7,156 bases of DNA from Chlamydiota bacterium. GTDB taxonomy: Bacteria > Chlamydiota > Chlamydiia > Chlamydiales > VGMA01. Below the pieces are notes generated by a model. The model made no database searches. It was not told the origin of the DNA and was given only the letters and a program-made list of their open reading frames with translations. Positions within the stretch are counted from its first letter, which is position 1. Each line of letters opens with the position of its first letter. Both the position numbers and the translations under genes were made by a program. The stretch spans positions 1-7,156 of the forward strand of contig VGMA01000081.1 of the NCBI GenBank assembly GCA_016866575.1, given 5' to 3'. Shown here piece after piece: positions 1 to 6,746 of this stretch.

Positions 1-294
1 CCGATGAAAGCTAGCTATATTCTAGCTTCAAGACAAGCTCCTCAAGATATCAAAGAAGAGCTTATCCATAAATACGATGGAGAAAAGCAAAAAGAACTCA
101 TCGATAAAATTCAAGTGCATCTTCCTATCAATAAAGAAGATAAACGCCGTCAAGAAAGTGTAGAGAAAAAGCTTTTACTAGAAATTAGCCAAAAAGTTGC
201 TCTTTTAGAGCAGACAGATATCGATCCAAAATATCGACATATGCTAGAAAGCCTTTCATCAAGGCTTTCATCGTTAGTCAAAACTCTCAAATAA
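1..294 (+). CDS. 3' part of an unrecognised charged, helical protein
   Basis: The frame is open from the first base of the window to a TAA at 292-294. The first in-frame ATG is at position 4, but only three bases (ccg) precede it, so no ribosome binding site can be judged and the gene probably begins outside the window. From that ATG the protein would have 96 residues. It is rich in Lys, Glu, Gln and Leu, has no hydrophobic segment and no Cys, and looks largely alpha-helical, possibly coiled coil. The tail (LESLSSRLSSLVKTLK) is an amphipathic helix. I recognise no family motif and assign no function. The neighbouring gene converges on it, with 12 bp between the two stops and no terminator-like hairpin in the gap. 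Confidence 0.6.
   Translation, partial: PMKASYILASRQAPQDIKEELIHKYDGEKQKELIDKIQVHLPINKEDKRRQESVEKKLLLEISQKVALLEQTDIDPKYRHMLESLSSRLSSLVKTLK
247..269 (+). repeat. 9-bp perfect inverted repeat inside the end of the first gene
   Basis: GAAAGCCTT and AAGGCTTTC pair perfectly around the loop TCATC. The repeat lies 22 bp before the stop codon and encodes part of the helical tail (ESLSSRLS). The octamer CTTTCATC also occurs twice here in direct orientation. No T-run follows, so this is not a standard intrinsic terminator. It could form an mRNA 3' end stem or simply result from codon repetition. Confidence 0.55.
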
Positions 295-306
295 TCCTTC
301 TATTTT

Positions 307-879
307 CTACTCTAAAAGGAGCTCAGGAAAATAAAAAGGGCCTTCTTCTGAAAAAATCGAATGAGAAGTAGCATCAACAAGCGAGTAAAGTAAGCACTCA
401 TTGAGATGCTTTACTTTTAGGACAAAAGTTGTCACTTTATCACTATAGTAAAGAAGGGTAGGTACCAGTTCTTTTTGTTCAAATAAGTTGCATCCGCTAG
501 ATAGCAGGGCAATTTCTGTTTCTATGTAAGGGATATCTGAGTAGCTTTGTTGTAAATTGTAGATAGCGCTCTGAAGTTCTTTGAATGGAGCAAAATCTGC
601 TAATCCCTCAATCAATCTTGTTAAAGGCTGCTCCATATCGTTGATGAAGTGCTGAAGCAAAATCAGTCCTTGAAGTTTTTCTTCAAATAAAAAAGTCCAT
701 TCAGGATTGATTGAAGCAATCCATTCTGTAGGATGGGTAACGCCGCTTTGTTCATTTTGGTGAATGGATGTAAGCCATTTAAGAAGACAGCTTACCTCCG
801 GAAGTTGTAACTTTATGGGAATTAAAGAGATCGAAACATCATCGAGTAAATCCCTGTGGGGAATGAAGCTCTTTTCCAT
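307..879 (-). CDS. unrecognised soluble protein of 190 residues
   Basis: The frame could start 16 codons further upstream, at 927. I chose the ATG at 879 because a near-perfect Shine-Dalgarno AGGAGGG lies six bases before it and nothing similar precedes the upstream ATG, which would also fall before the likely promoter -10. The 190-residue product (MEKSFIPHRDLLDD...) has no signal peptide and no membrane segment. It appears mainly helical, is mildly acidic, and has an aromatic and acidic tail (EEGPFYFPELLLE). It contains three Cys (31, 130, 162) in no metal-site spacing that I recognise. No family is recognised. It is transcribed away from the lipoprotein gene at 1079, with a shared control region between them. 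Its stop lies 12 bp from the stop of the convergent gene on its other side. It could be lineage-specific to Chlamydiota, but that is inference. Confidence 0.7.
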   Translation of the reverse strand: MEKSFIPHRDLLDDVSISLIPIKLQLPEVSCLLKWLTSIHQNEQSGVTHPTEWIASINPEWTFLFEEKLQGLILLQHFINDMEQPLTRLIEGLADFAPFKELQSAIYNLQQSYSDIPYIETEIALLSSGCNLFEQKELVPTLLYYSDKVTTFVLKVKHLNECLLYSLVDATSHSIFSEEGPFYFPELLLE

Positions 880-885
880 ATTTTG

Positions 886-892
886 CCCTCCT
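886..892 (-). promoter_or_regulatory. strong ribosome binding site that fixes the start at 879
   Basis: On the minus strand the sequence reads AGGAGGG, then CAAAAT, then ATG. The match to the 16S anti-SD is close to ideal and the spacing is six bases. It is the strongest site in the window and decides the start over the ATG 48 bp upstream. Confidence 0.8.
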
Positions 893-903
893 AGCGCGAC
901 CTT

Positions 904-922
904 AACGATAAAATCGTTTATA
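904..922 (-). promoter_or_regulatory. candidate -10 element overlapped by a palindrome (possible operator)
   Basis: The perfect inverted repeat AACGAT-AAA-ATCGTT occupies 904-918. On the minus strand a -10-like TATAAA lies at 922-917, so the palindrome would run from the -10 into the first transcribed bases and end about 11 bp before the AGGAGGG site. No good -35 hexamer is found 16-18 bp upstream of the TATAAA; the closest, TTCACA, is 21 bp away. The repeat could be a repressor site or a small 5' mRNA hairpin. The repeat is seen directly; the regulatory role is inferred. Confidence 0.35.
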
Positions 923-969
923 CACAAATGAATTCCAAAAATCTGTGAAGTTATTTCTTCTTTATTTAT

Positions 970-999
970 TTGATCTATTGAAGGTGTAGAGCTTAGAAA
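970..999 (+). promoter_or_regulatory. candidate promoter of the lipoprotein gene
   Basis: TTGATC (970-975) and TAGAAA (994-999) are separated by 18 bp, a plausible sigma-70-type (chlamydial sigma-66) pair. Transcription would start near 1006 and give a leader of roughly 70 bases. A second reading, TTGAAG with TAGTGA at 17 bp, overlaps it, so the exact hexamers are uncertain. The rest of the 880-1078 intergenic stretch is AT-rich and holds no ORF that I can support. Confidence 0.25.
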
Positions 1000-1078
1000 A
1001 TAGTGAGGGGTACTTTTAGTCTAAGAAAGGTGAAAAAATTTCCTAGATAGTGTATATTGGTGGAAACCAAAAGGGCAT

Positions 1079-1828
1079 ATGTTACACTATCTTCTTTCAT
1101 TTTTTCTTCTTATCGCTTTGACAGGGTGTGATGCGATTAGACCAAAAACGTATCGTGTCGGTGTAGATCCCAGTTGGTTTCCTTTAGACACCTCTAATAA
1201 AGAGCCGAATTTGTTTGCTTTTACTAATGATATACTAAAAGAAATGCAAGCAAGAAAACATATTCGCATTGAGCGAGTTGTCATGAGCTGGGACAATCTT
1301 TTAGATGGTCTTGATGTAGATCGCTATGATGCGATACTCACAACGATGAAGCCAACGATTATCAATGAAAAAAAGTACAGATTTTCCGCTCCTTTCATCT
1401 ATACAGGTGCCGTGCTTGTAGTCCAAAAAGGTAGCGATATCGATTCACTAGAAGAGCTTTCTGGGCAAATTCTACAAGTCTATAAAGGCTCTAGCATGCT
1501 CGATTATATGTCTAAGTATCCTGAGATTGAGCTCCAATTTTATAACAATTTGAACGATTGTCTAGAAGATGTGATCCGTGAAAAGGCTAAAGCAGCTTTA
1601 GTGCCAGTGATTCCTTTAGCAAGCTTTGTGCACAATCTCTATTTTGATCAGCTCAAGATGATCTGCAAGCAGATTACAGGAGATGGAATCAGAATGGCGA
1701 ATTTAGAAAAAAAAGAAGACCATCTTATCCACATATTCAATCAAACAATTGAAGAGATGCGAAAAGATGGCTCTTTGGAAAAACTAGCAAAAAAATGGTC
1801 AGTGCCTGATCAGTGTTTTATGCAATAA
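1079..1828 (+). CDS. solute-binding family 3 lipoprotein (ArtJ/GlnH-like fold), apparently diverged in the binding site
   Basis: The first 17 residues form a short lipoprotein signal ending in the lipobox LTGC, with Cys17 as the lipidation site, so the mature protein should be membrane-anchored. The n-region lacks Lys or Arg, which is unusual. Upstream the frame closes at 1031-1033 with no other start codon; AAGGG sits just before the ATG with tight spacing. The rest matches the family 3 periplasmic-binding layout: RVGVDPSWFP (26-35), NDILKEM (50-56), the W..LLDGLDVDRYDAIL block (71-87), FSAPF (102-106), the second-lobe entry VYKGSS (134-139), and the closing helix DGSLEKLAKKW (230-240). Length (249) is normal. 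The usual TPER motif reads TIIN, so the carboxylate-binding Arg is Asn96, and the acidic residue for the amino group appears to be Val175 or Pro176. The ligand is therefore uncertain. No permease or ATPase gene is nearby. In chlamydiae ArtJ is likewise encoded apart from its transporter (established knowledge, from memory). Confidence 0.82.
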   Translation: MLHYLLSFFLLIALTGCDAIRPKTYRVGVDPSWFPLDTSNKEPNLFAFTNDILKEMQARKHIRIERVVMSWDNLLDGLDVDRYDAILTTMKPTIINEKKYRFSAPFIYTGAVLVVQKGSDIDSLEELSGQILQVYKGSSMLDYMSKYPEIELQFYNNLNDCLEDVIREKAKAALVPVIPLASFVHNLYFDQLKMICKQITGDGIRMANLEKKEDHLIHIFNQTIEEMRKDGSLEKLAKKWSVPDQCFMQ

Positions 1829-4361
1829 AACAACGATCGCTCTCTAAAAAGTCTTTGCTTACCCTTTTTAGCTCTTCTTTGTCTATCGCGCACGGCTCGA
1901 TCTTCCATATGTTTTTAGCATATTCTTGCACTGAGCGATCAGCAGAGAATTTACCCATGCTTGCGATATTGTGTATCGCATATTCTGCCCAGCGGCTTTG
2001 GTCTTGGTAAAGAGCCTCAGCTTTTCTATGTGTATCACGATAGCTAATTAGATCTTTGAGAACAAAGTAGCGATCTATATAAAGAGAGCTGCAAATTTTT
2101 TGGAGCGCTTCTTTTTCTACATCGTTTTCAGCAAATGTATCATCTTTTAAGCACTGAATAACTTCTTGAAGTACAGGGTCTTGAGAAATCAAAAACTCAG
2201 GATTGTAGGTGTTATTTTTGTGGTACTCATCGATTTCTGAAGAGGTTAAGCCAAATTTGAAGGGCCACCATGAGTCAGTGACAGCTTCGCGCATTTCAAT
2301 ATTTGCACCATCTTCTGTTCCGATAGTCAAAGCTCCATTCATAGCAAACTTCATGTTTGATGTTCCTGATGCTTCCATGCCGGCAGTGGAGATTTGCTCA
2401 GATAGATCGGCAGCTGGAATGATGAGTTCTGCTTTTGACACATTGTAATTTTCAATGAAAATCACTTTGAGTTTTTTACCTACTATCGGATCTTTGTTGA
2501 TCCTTCTTGACAACATGTAGATCAAGCGGATGATTAGCTTTGCCATCTCATATCCTGGAGCGGCTTTGCCTCCAAAGATGATGTGCCTTTTAACTTTATG
2601 CGCATCAGGATTTTTTCTGATTTCATTGAATAAAATGATCGCATGTAGAGCATTCATGAGCTGACGTTTATACTCATGGAATCTCTTAACCTGCACATCA
2701 AAAATTACCCCTTTTTCTAGAAAAAATTCCTCTTTGCAATCGAAATCTTCTCCGTGGCGATCTTTTTTGTACTTACAAAGAGCATTCATCAAACGCTCTT
2801 TATTTTCCTCTTTGATTTCGATAAATCTTCGTTGGATTACCGGATCTTTAGCAAAGTTATGCAGTTTATTGAGCTCAGAAAGATCTCTTACCCACTGATC
2901 ACCTATCAATTCAGTGATTAAGGCTGCTAAACGAGGATTGCATTTAAGTAGCCAGCGGCGAGGTGTTACTCCGTTAGTGACATTTGTAAAAACATCAGGG
3001 AACATTTCATGGAAATCCTTAAACAGAGACTTTTTCAAGATCTCTGAGTGCAGTGCAGCAACACCATTGACTTTATGACTTCCTACGATTCCCAAATGGG
3101 CCATCCTTACACGCTCATTTTCAATGATCGACATTCTGCGCACTCTAGGCTCATCATTAGGATATTTGGAGCGAATGCTATTGCAGAAGTCGAAATTGAT
3201 TTTTTCGATGATGCGCATTTGTCTTGGTAAGATCTCTCTCATAAGTTGATGATCCCACTCTTCAAGTGATTCGCGCAAGATGGTATGGTTAGTAAAGCTG
3301 CAGACAGTTTTTGTGATTTCCCATGCTTCATCCCAGTGGATTTCGTGAACATGCGTCAAAATGCGCATAAGTTCGGCAATAATCAATGTAGGGTGGGTGT
3401 CGTTGATCTGTATCCGTATTTTGTCTGCAAATTCTGAAATATCATCAAACGTCATATGGAATTGTTTGAAGATATCTTGAAGACCTGCTGAGACAAGTAG
3501 ATATTCTTGCTTGATTCTCATAAAAAGACCAAGCGAGTATTTATCGTTTGGATAGAGAACATCAGTTAACGAAGAGTTTTTAGCAGCGCCACTTAAATCG
3601 CCGGCGTTGAAGCGAGCCAGCAAGAAATTTAGCGGAGACTCTTTTGTCGTCCACAATCTGAGGGTTAATGCAGAATAATTGTCTTTAGGATTGTAGCCAA
3701 TGATCGGATGATCGTAAGGAAGCGCTCTGATTTCTTCGTAATCGACAAGAGCGTTTACATCCTGATTGTGCCGATTTTTCTTTGTGATGATTCTTCCGCC
3801 AAATTGAACAATCGCTGCATGAGAATCTTTTCTTAGCTCCCAAGGTACTTCATTAAGAAGCCAGCAGTCTGGTCGTTCAATTTGGATTCCTGACCAAAGT
3901 TCTTGTTCAAAAATCCCATAATGGTAGCGAAGGCCGTAACCCATAGCAGGGTAGTCGTGAGTTGCTAGAGCATCTAAAAAACATGCAGCAAGTCTTCCAA
4001 GGCCGCCATTACCAAGTCCGGGATCTCTTTCAGCATTAATAATTGCTGTAGTATCGCGATCCATGTACTTCAACAGGCGTTTAACAAGTTCTATCGCCCC
4101 GATGTTGGTGATGTTGTTCACTAAAAGCCTGCCAGGTAGCCACTCCATGGAGAAGTAATACACCCTTCTTGACTTTTTTTGCATGTGCGTATGTGCAGTA
4201 GCAGCCCAGTGAATCATTACTTCTTCTCGAAGAACCCAGCTTAGCGCTCGGTAAAATTCTTCATCGCTTGCTTCTTCACATGTTTTTCCCATCATCGTAA
4301 TCAGATAATGTTTAATCTGTTGCGCTAGGGATTTAACTTTTTGGTCTAAAGATATGTCCAT
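1818..4361 (-). CDS. glgP: glycogen/alpha-glucan phosphorylase, divergent form
   Basis: The cytoplasmic enzyme releases glucose-1-phosphate from the non-reducing ends of glycogen using inorganic phosphate and pyridoxal phosphate (GT35 family). The 847 residues are full length (about 800-845 in relatives). Visible landmarks, in order: YYFSMEW.PGRLL (68-80), the glycine loop GLGNGGLGRLAACFLD (115-130), GYGLRYHYGIFEQ (141-153), INDTHPT (319-325), TNHT with catalytic-region His359, VTNGVTPRRW (461-470), VQVKRFHEYKRQ (556-567) with phosphate-site Lys/Arg, NYNVSKAE (638-645), and GTSNMKF with the pyridoxal-phosphate Lys671. Odd points: HT.LPEALE reads HTILRESLE (Pro to Arg363), Pro76 sits in the SMEFL.GR motif, and the FN...VLYPND segment is about four residues shorter than in MalP or chlamydial GlgP. 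The start aligns with chlamydial GlgP, and an in-frame stop lies just upstream. The stop overlaps the convergent lipoprotein gene by 11 bp. No other glg gene is present, consistent with scattered glycogen genes in chlamydiae. Confidence 0.96.
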   Translation of the reverse strand: MDISLDQKVKSLAQQIKHYLITMMGKTCEEASDEEFYRALSWVLREEVMIHWAATAHTHMQKKSRRVYYFSMEWLPGRLLVNNITNIGAIELVKRLLKYMDRDTTAIINAERDPGLGNGGLGRLAACFLDALATHDYPAMGYGLRYHYGIFEQELWSGIQIERPDCWLLNEVPWELRKDSHAAIVQFGGRIITKKNRHNQDVNALVDYEEIRALPYDHPIIGYNPKDNYSALTLRLWTTKESPLNFLLARFNAGDLSGAAKNSSLTDVLYPNDKYSLGLFMRIKQEYLLVSAGLQDIFKQFHMTFDDISEFADKIRIQINDTHPTLIIAELMRILTHVHEIHWDEAWEITKTVCSFTNHTILRESLEEWDHQLMREILPRQMRIIEKINFDFCNSIRSKYPNDEPRVRRMSIIENERVRMAHLGIVGSHKVNGVAALHSEILKKSLFKDFHEMFPDVFTNVTNGVTPRRWLLKCNPRLAALITELIGDQWVRDLSELNKLHNFAKDPVIQRRFIEIKEENKERLMNALCKYKKDRHGEDFDCKEEFFLEKGVIFDVQVKRFHEYKRQLMNALHAIILFNEIRKNPDAHKVKRHIIFGGKAAPGYEMAKLIIRLIYMLSRRINKDPIVGKKLKVIFIENYNVSKAELIIPAADLSEQISTAGMEASGTSNMKFAMNGALTIGTEDGANIEMREAVTDSWWPFKFGLTSSEIDEYHKNNTYNPEFLISQDPVLQEVIQCLKDDTFAENDVEKEALQKICSSLYIDRYFVLKDLISYRDTHRKAEALYQDQSRWAEYAIHNIASMGKFSADRSVQEYAKNIWKIEPCAIDKEELKRVSKDFLESDRCFIA

Positions 4362-4362
4362 A

Positions 4363-4416
4363 TCTTCTTCTCATAACAAAAAAAGAAGAGCATGTAAACA
4401 TTTTTTATTTTTTTTA
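4363..4416 (-). promoter_or_regulatory. A-tract plus candidate promoter immediately before glgP
   Basis: On the minus strand an A8-T-A6 tract (4415-4401), resembling an UP element, begins within the TAA stop of the upstream gene. It is followed by TTTACA (4398-4393), a 17-bp spacer and TATGAG (4375-4370). TTTACA matches the -35 consensus in five of six bases and TATGAG the -10 in four of six. The purine-rich GAGAAGAAGA (4372-4363) is the only ribosome-binding-like sequence before the ATG, and it overlaps the -10. If this promoter is used, transcription would begin at or within a few bases of the ATG. The sequence match is seen directly; use in vivo is inference. Confidence 0.3.
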
Positions 4417-5193
4417 TGACGCTATTTTCTTTCCATTCTCTATAGAAGAAAGGTCAGTAATCGCATAGGTCATCAGCATCAAAAGATAAATAATGCCAAA
4501 TGATAAAATGAAAGATGATAGCAAAACCACTTTTGCAGCCGTCTGAACATTGAATCCATAATCATTTCCAAGCCAATTATGGAGTTTAGTTATCTTGCTT
4601 TCACTCCAATCTGAAATGTCGGGATCGATGTAATGTTTATGTTTGCAAGTGCCATCAAGATTATTGATTGCCTTAATGCCCTCTTTTTGGAGCTCTTCAG
4701 TTGGCACGCAATAACTCATATTCATCAGACGCTGGGTAAATCTTCCTTCTGCAATAGAATGAGGTATTCGCTGAAGTGCAATACGATCTTTCAAAGATTT
4801 AGTTTGAGTTGGCTTTTGCTCTTCTGTATTAGTAGAATCATCTTTTTCAAAAGCGCTACTTTCTTTTTCAAAGATAAGGTCTAGAGAATTTGTGTTAGAA
4901 AATAGGGCTTCTTGTTCTCGAGATTCTCGCTCTTGTATCAGGCGCTCTTTTTTAGCAAAAAGTTCAGCGATTCGTTTCTCTTGAGCTAAGGAGATTGTGG
5001 TATTTCGAGGAAGTCTTAGCGAAGGAAAACTTGGATGCCTTATATGCCGTTTAGCAGTTTGTTGAGTTTTTGTATCGGTAGGAGACTCTATTGAATTATC
5101 GCTAGAGGCATCGTCTAGGCTGCTATTTTCTTTTTCAATTGTTGGTAAATTTTGACTATACGTCTGGTTACGTGTGATATCGCCAGAAATCAT
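4414..5193 (-). CDS. unrecognised protein with polar N-terminal region and one C-terminal transmembrane helix
   Basis: 259 residues. Residues 1-65 are rich in Ser, Thr, Asn, Asp and Gln and look disordered. Residues about 70-96 form a strongly charged helix, possibly coiled coil (QEKRIAELFAKKERLIQER). A second polar linker spans 97-130. A short, more ordered part (about 135-215) contains SYCVPTEELQKEG and a Cys/His-rich patch CKHKHYIDPDISDW near 183-196. A hydrophobic stretch of about 25 residues (219-245) then forms one likely membrane helix, followed by a 14-residue tail. There is no N-terminal signal peptide. The start is supported by AGGAG (5208-5204) ten bases before the ATG. Only one hydrophobic helix is present, not the paired helices typical of chlamydial Inc proteins, so it is not a classical Inc. 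A type III-secreted or tail-anchored membrane protein is possible but unproven. It lies 52 bp before glgP and 110 bp after the phosphate permease, in the same direction. Confidence 0.75.
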   Translation of the reverse strand: MISGDITRNQTYSQNLPTIEKENSSLDDASSDNSIESPTDTKTQQTAKRHIRHPSFPSLRLPRNTTISLAQEKRIAELFAKKERLIQERESREQEALFSNTNSLDLIFEKESSAFEKDDSTNTEEQKPTQTKSLKDRIALQRIPHSIAEGRFTQRLMNMSYCVPTEELQKEGIKAINNLDGTCKHKHYIDPDISDWSESKITKLHNWLGNDYGFNVQTAAKVVLLSSFILSFGIIYLLMLMTYAITDLSSIENGKKIAS

Positions 5194-5224
5194 AAAAATT
5201 TTTCTCCTAATGAATATTTTTATT

Positions 5225-5252
5225 TTAGGTAGTGACGCCTAAGATTAAATCT
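5225..5252 (-). repeat. two adjoining small inverted repeats in the leader of the tail-anchored protein gene
   Basis: TTAGG...CCTAA (5225-5242, loop of eight) abuts the near-palindrome AGATT-A-AATCT (5242-5252). Together they cover the predicted transcription start and the early leader. The stems are only five base pairs each and no T-run follows, so this is not a terminator. They could be an operator or chance AT-rich symmetry. Confidence 0.25.
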
Positions 5253-5280
5253 AAATACAGTAGATGTAAGTATACGCCAA
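5252..5280 (-). promoter_or_regulatory. candidate promoter of the tail-anchored protein gene
   Basis: On the minus strand TTGGCG (5280-5275) and TATTTA (5257-5252) are separated by exactly 17 bp. Transcription would start near 5245, about 52 bases before the ATG at 5193. The hexamers match the sigma-70/sigma-66 consensus in about four of six bases each. The region lies between the phosphate permease stop and this gene, so it would give the gene expression independent of the permease pair. Confidence 0.35.
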
Positions 5281-5303
5281 CAGCGATTATTCTTCAGCAA
5301 ATA

Positions 5304-6746
5304 TTAGCCCAAGGAATAAGAACCAAAAAGAGCGTTAAGGAAATAATAAACTAAAATGGCAGTAATAGCACTGCAAGGAAGGGTGAGTACCCAAGACATA
5401 AAAATATCTCTAAGCACTTTTAAATTCAACGCCGATAGACCTTTTGCTAAGCCAACTCCTAAAACAGCTCCAACAACACATTGTGTTGTAGAAATAGGTA
5501 AGCCCATTTTTGAAGCGATGAGGATGGATGTAGCTGCCGCAAACTCAGCGCAAAATCCCCGAGTTGGGGTAAGCATAGTGATTTTTTCGCCAATTGTTTC
5601 AATGACTCTCCAGCCGTAGGTTGCAAGACCTACTACTATCCCTAAGCCGCCAAGCCCTAAAAGCCATATAGGCACAGTAGATGAGTGGCCAAGTGTGCCA
5701 GGATTTTTGATCATGTCAAGTACAGCTGCCACAGGACCTACAGCATTAGCAACATCATTAGAGCCGTGCGCAAAAGCAACGCAGCAAGCACTTACAATTT
5801 GCAAATAGGCAAAGATTTTTTCTACAATTTGATACTCTAAGGAGATATGCGATTCTTCTTTTTTTCTTGTTCTAAGTTCATCAGCGATCGATTTAAGGTT
5901 GATAATCATCGCATTTACTTCACTAGCATGAGGCTCAGCTCCAATCATCTTGAAGCGCGCTAAATGCTTTGTTGCTTTAGAAATCGCGTGAAGCTGCTCT
6001 CCTTGAAGTTCAGAGACATGGATTGCCATCCCTTCTCGAAAGGGTTTGGCAAGAAATATTTTTGCTGCGAAAAACCCTATTGTAGCAATAACAGAAGAAA
6101 TCAAAAGCACAGTTCCCATAGATAGAGAAAGGCTTAAATTTTTGATCCCGTTAGAACCTAAGCTGATAAAAACCGTTAACAACACCCCAGCTAACATGTA
6201 GGGGGCTATTTTGATTGTAGAAGAGACAGGGCATAGGGAAAACAGCACTTTGCGCTGAACGTAGGTAAATAGTAAAAAAGCGATAATGCCGCTAAATACA
6301 GGAGATATAACCCAGCTAAGTGCAATAGATCCAACACAGCTCCAATCTACAGCATGGATTCCTCCAACAACTGATCCAAATCCTAGTACCGCTCCGACGA
6401 TTGCATGCGTAGTAGAAACCGGCCAGCGAAAAAACGTAGCTACTTGCAGCCATAGCGCCGTAGCCAATAGGGCTGAAATCATCCCTAGGACAAAAACCAT
6501 TGTTCGCCCTTCAAACATGCTAGGGTTGACGATTCCGCTCTGGATCGTTTCTGTGACGTTTCCTCCTAACACAAAGGCGCCTACAAACTCTAAAATCGCA
6601 GCAATAATCACGGCATTTTTGAGTGTTAAAGCTTTGGAACCAACCGAGGTTCCCATGGCATTGGCGACATCATTTGCCCCAATGTTCCAAAGCATATACA
6701 TTCCTGCAACGAGGACGATAAAAATAAGGATTGAATCTATTGCCAT
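5304..6746 (-). CDS. pit: PiT-family inorganic phosphate permease
   Basis: Inner-membrane carrier that imports inorganic phosphate with a co-transported cation (PiT family, TC 2.A.20). The sequence does not show whether the cation is H+ or Na+. The 480 residues show the family's internal duplication: GANDVANA (23-30) and AHGSNDVANA (326-335) are the two signature copies, and PVSTTHAIVGAVLG (109-122) and PISTTQCVVGAVLG (417-430) are the paired second motifs. I estimate 10-12 membrane helices, split by a hydrophilic, probably cytoplasmic loop at about 234-305 containing charged helical sequence. All signature Asn/Asp residues are present, so the transporter looks functional. The ATG directly follows the TAG of the DUF47 gene with no spacer and no recognisable Shine-Dalgarno, so translational coupling is likely. 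The same pair order occurs as CT691-CT692 in Chlamydia trachomatis (from memory). No clear terminator follows the stop. Confidence 0.95.
   Translation of the reverse strand: MAIDSILIFIVLVAGMYMLWNIGANDVANAMGTSVGSKALTLKNAVIIAAILEFVGAFVLGGNVTETIQSGIVNPSMFEGRTMVFVLGMISALLATALWLQVATFFRWPVSTTHAIVGAVLGFGSVVGGIHAVDWSCVGSIALSWVISPVFSGIIAFLLFTYVQRKVLFSLCPVSSTIKIAPYMLAGVLLTVFISLGSNGIKNLSLSLSMGTVLLISSVIATIGFFAAKIFLAKPFREGMAIHVSELQGEQLHAISKATKHLARFKMIGAEPHASEVNAMIINLKSIADELRTRKKEESHISLEYQIVEKIFAYLQIVSACCVAFAHGSNDVANAVGPVAAVLDMIKNPGTLGHSSTVPIWLLGLGGLGIVVGLATYGWRVIETIGEKITMLTPTRGFCAEFAAATSILIASKMGLPISTTQCVVGAVLGVGLAKGLSALNLKVLRDIFMSWVLTLPCSAITAILVYYFLNALFGSYSLG

Noticed and set aside
880..927. Sixteen-codon N-terminal extension of the gene at 307-879, starting at 927
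   Set aside because: The extension has no ribosome binding site of its own, would begin upstream of the likely promoter -10, and would bury a near-perfect AGGAGGG site placed correctly for the ATG at 879.
1010..1036. Small hairpin around TTTTAGTCTAAGA in the divergent intergenic region
   Set aside because: It has five A/T-dominated pairs with a wobble and a three-base loop, too weak to support as a regulatory structure.
1813..2448. Short plus-strand ORFs opposite glgP
   Set aside because: They lie fully or almost fully inside the glgP coding region, lack ribosome sites and show no recognisable protein features.
4391..4415. Plus-strand terminator (short hairpin ATGT..ACAT followed by T-runs)
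   Set aside because: The stem is only four A/T-rich base pairs and no plus-strand gene runs into it; the T-runs fit better as an A-tract upstream of the glgP promoter on the minus strand.
4414..5193. Classical chlamydial inclusion membrane (Inc) protein
   Set aside because: Inc proteins carry a bilobed pair of membrane helices separated by a short turn; this protein has one continuous hydrophobic stretch only.
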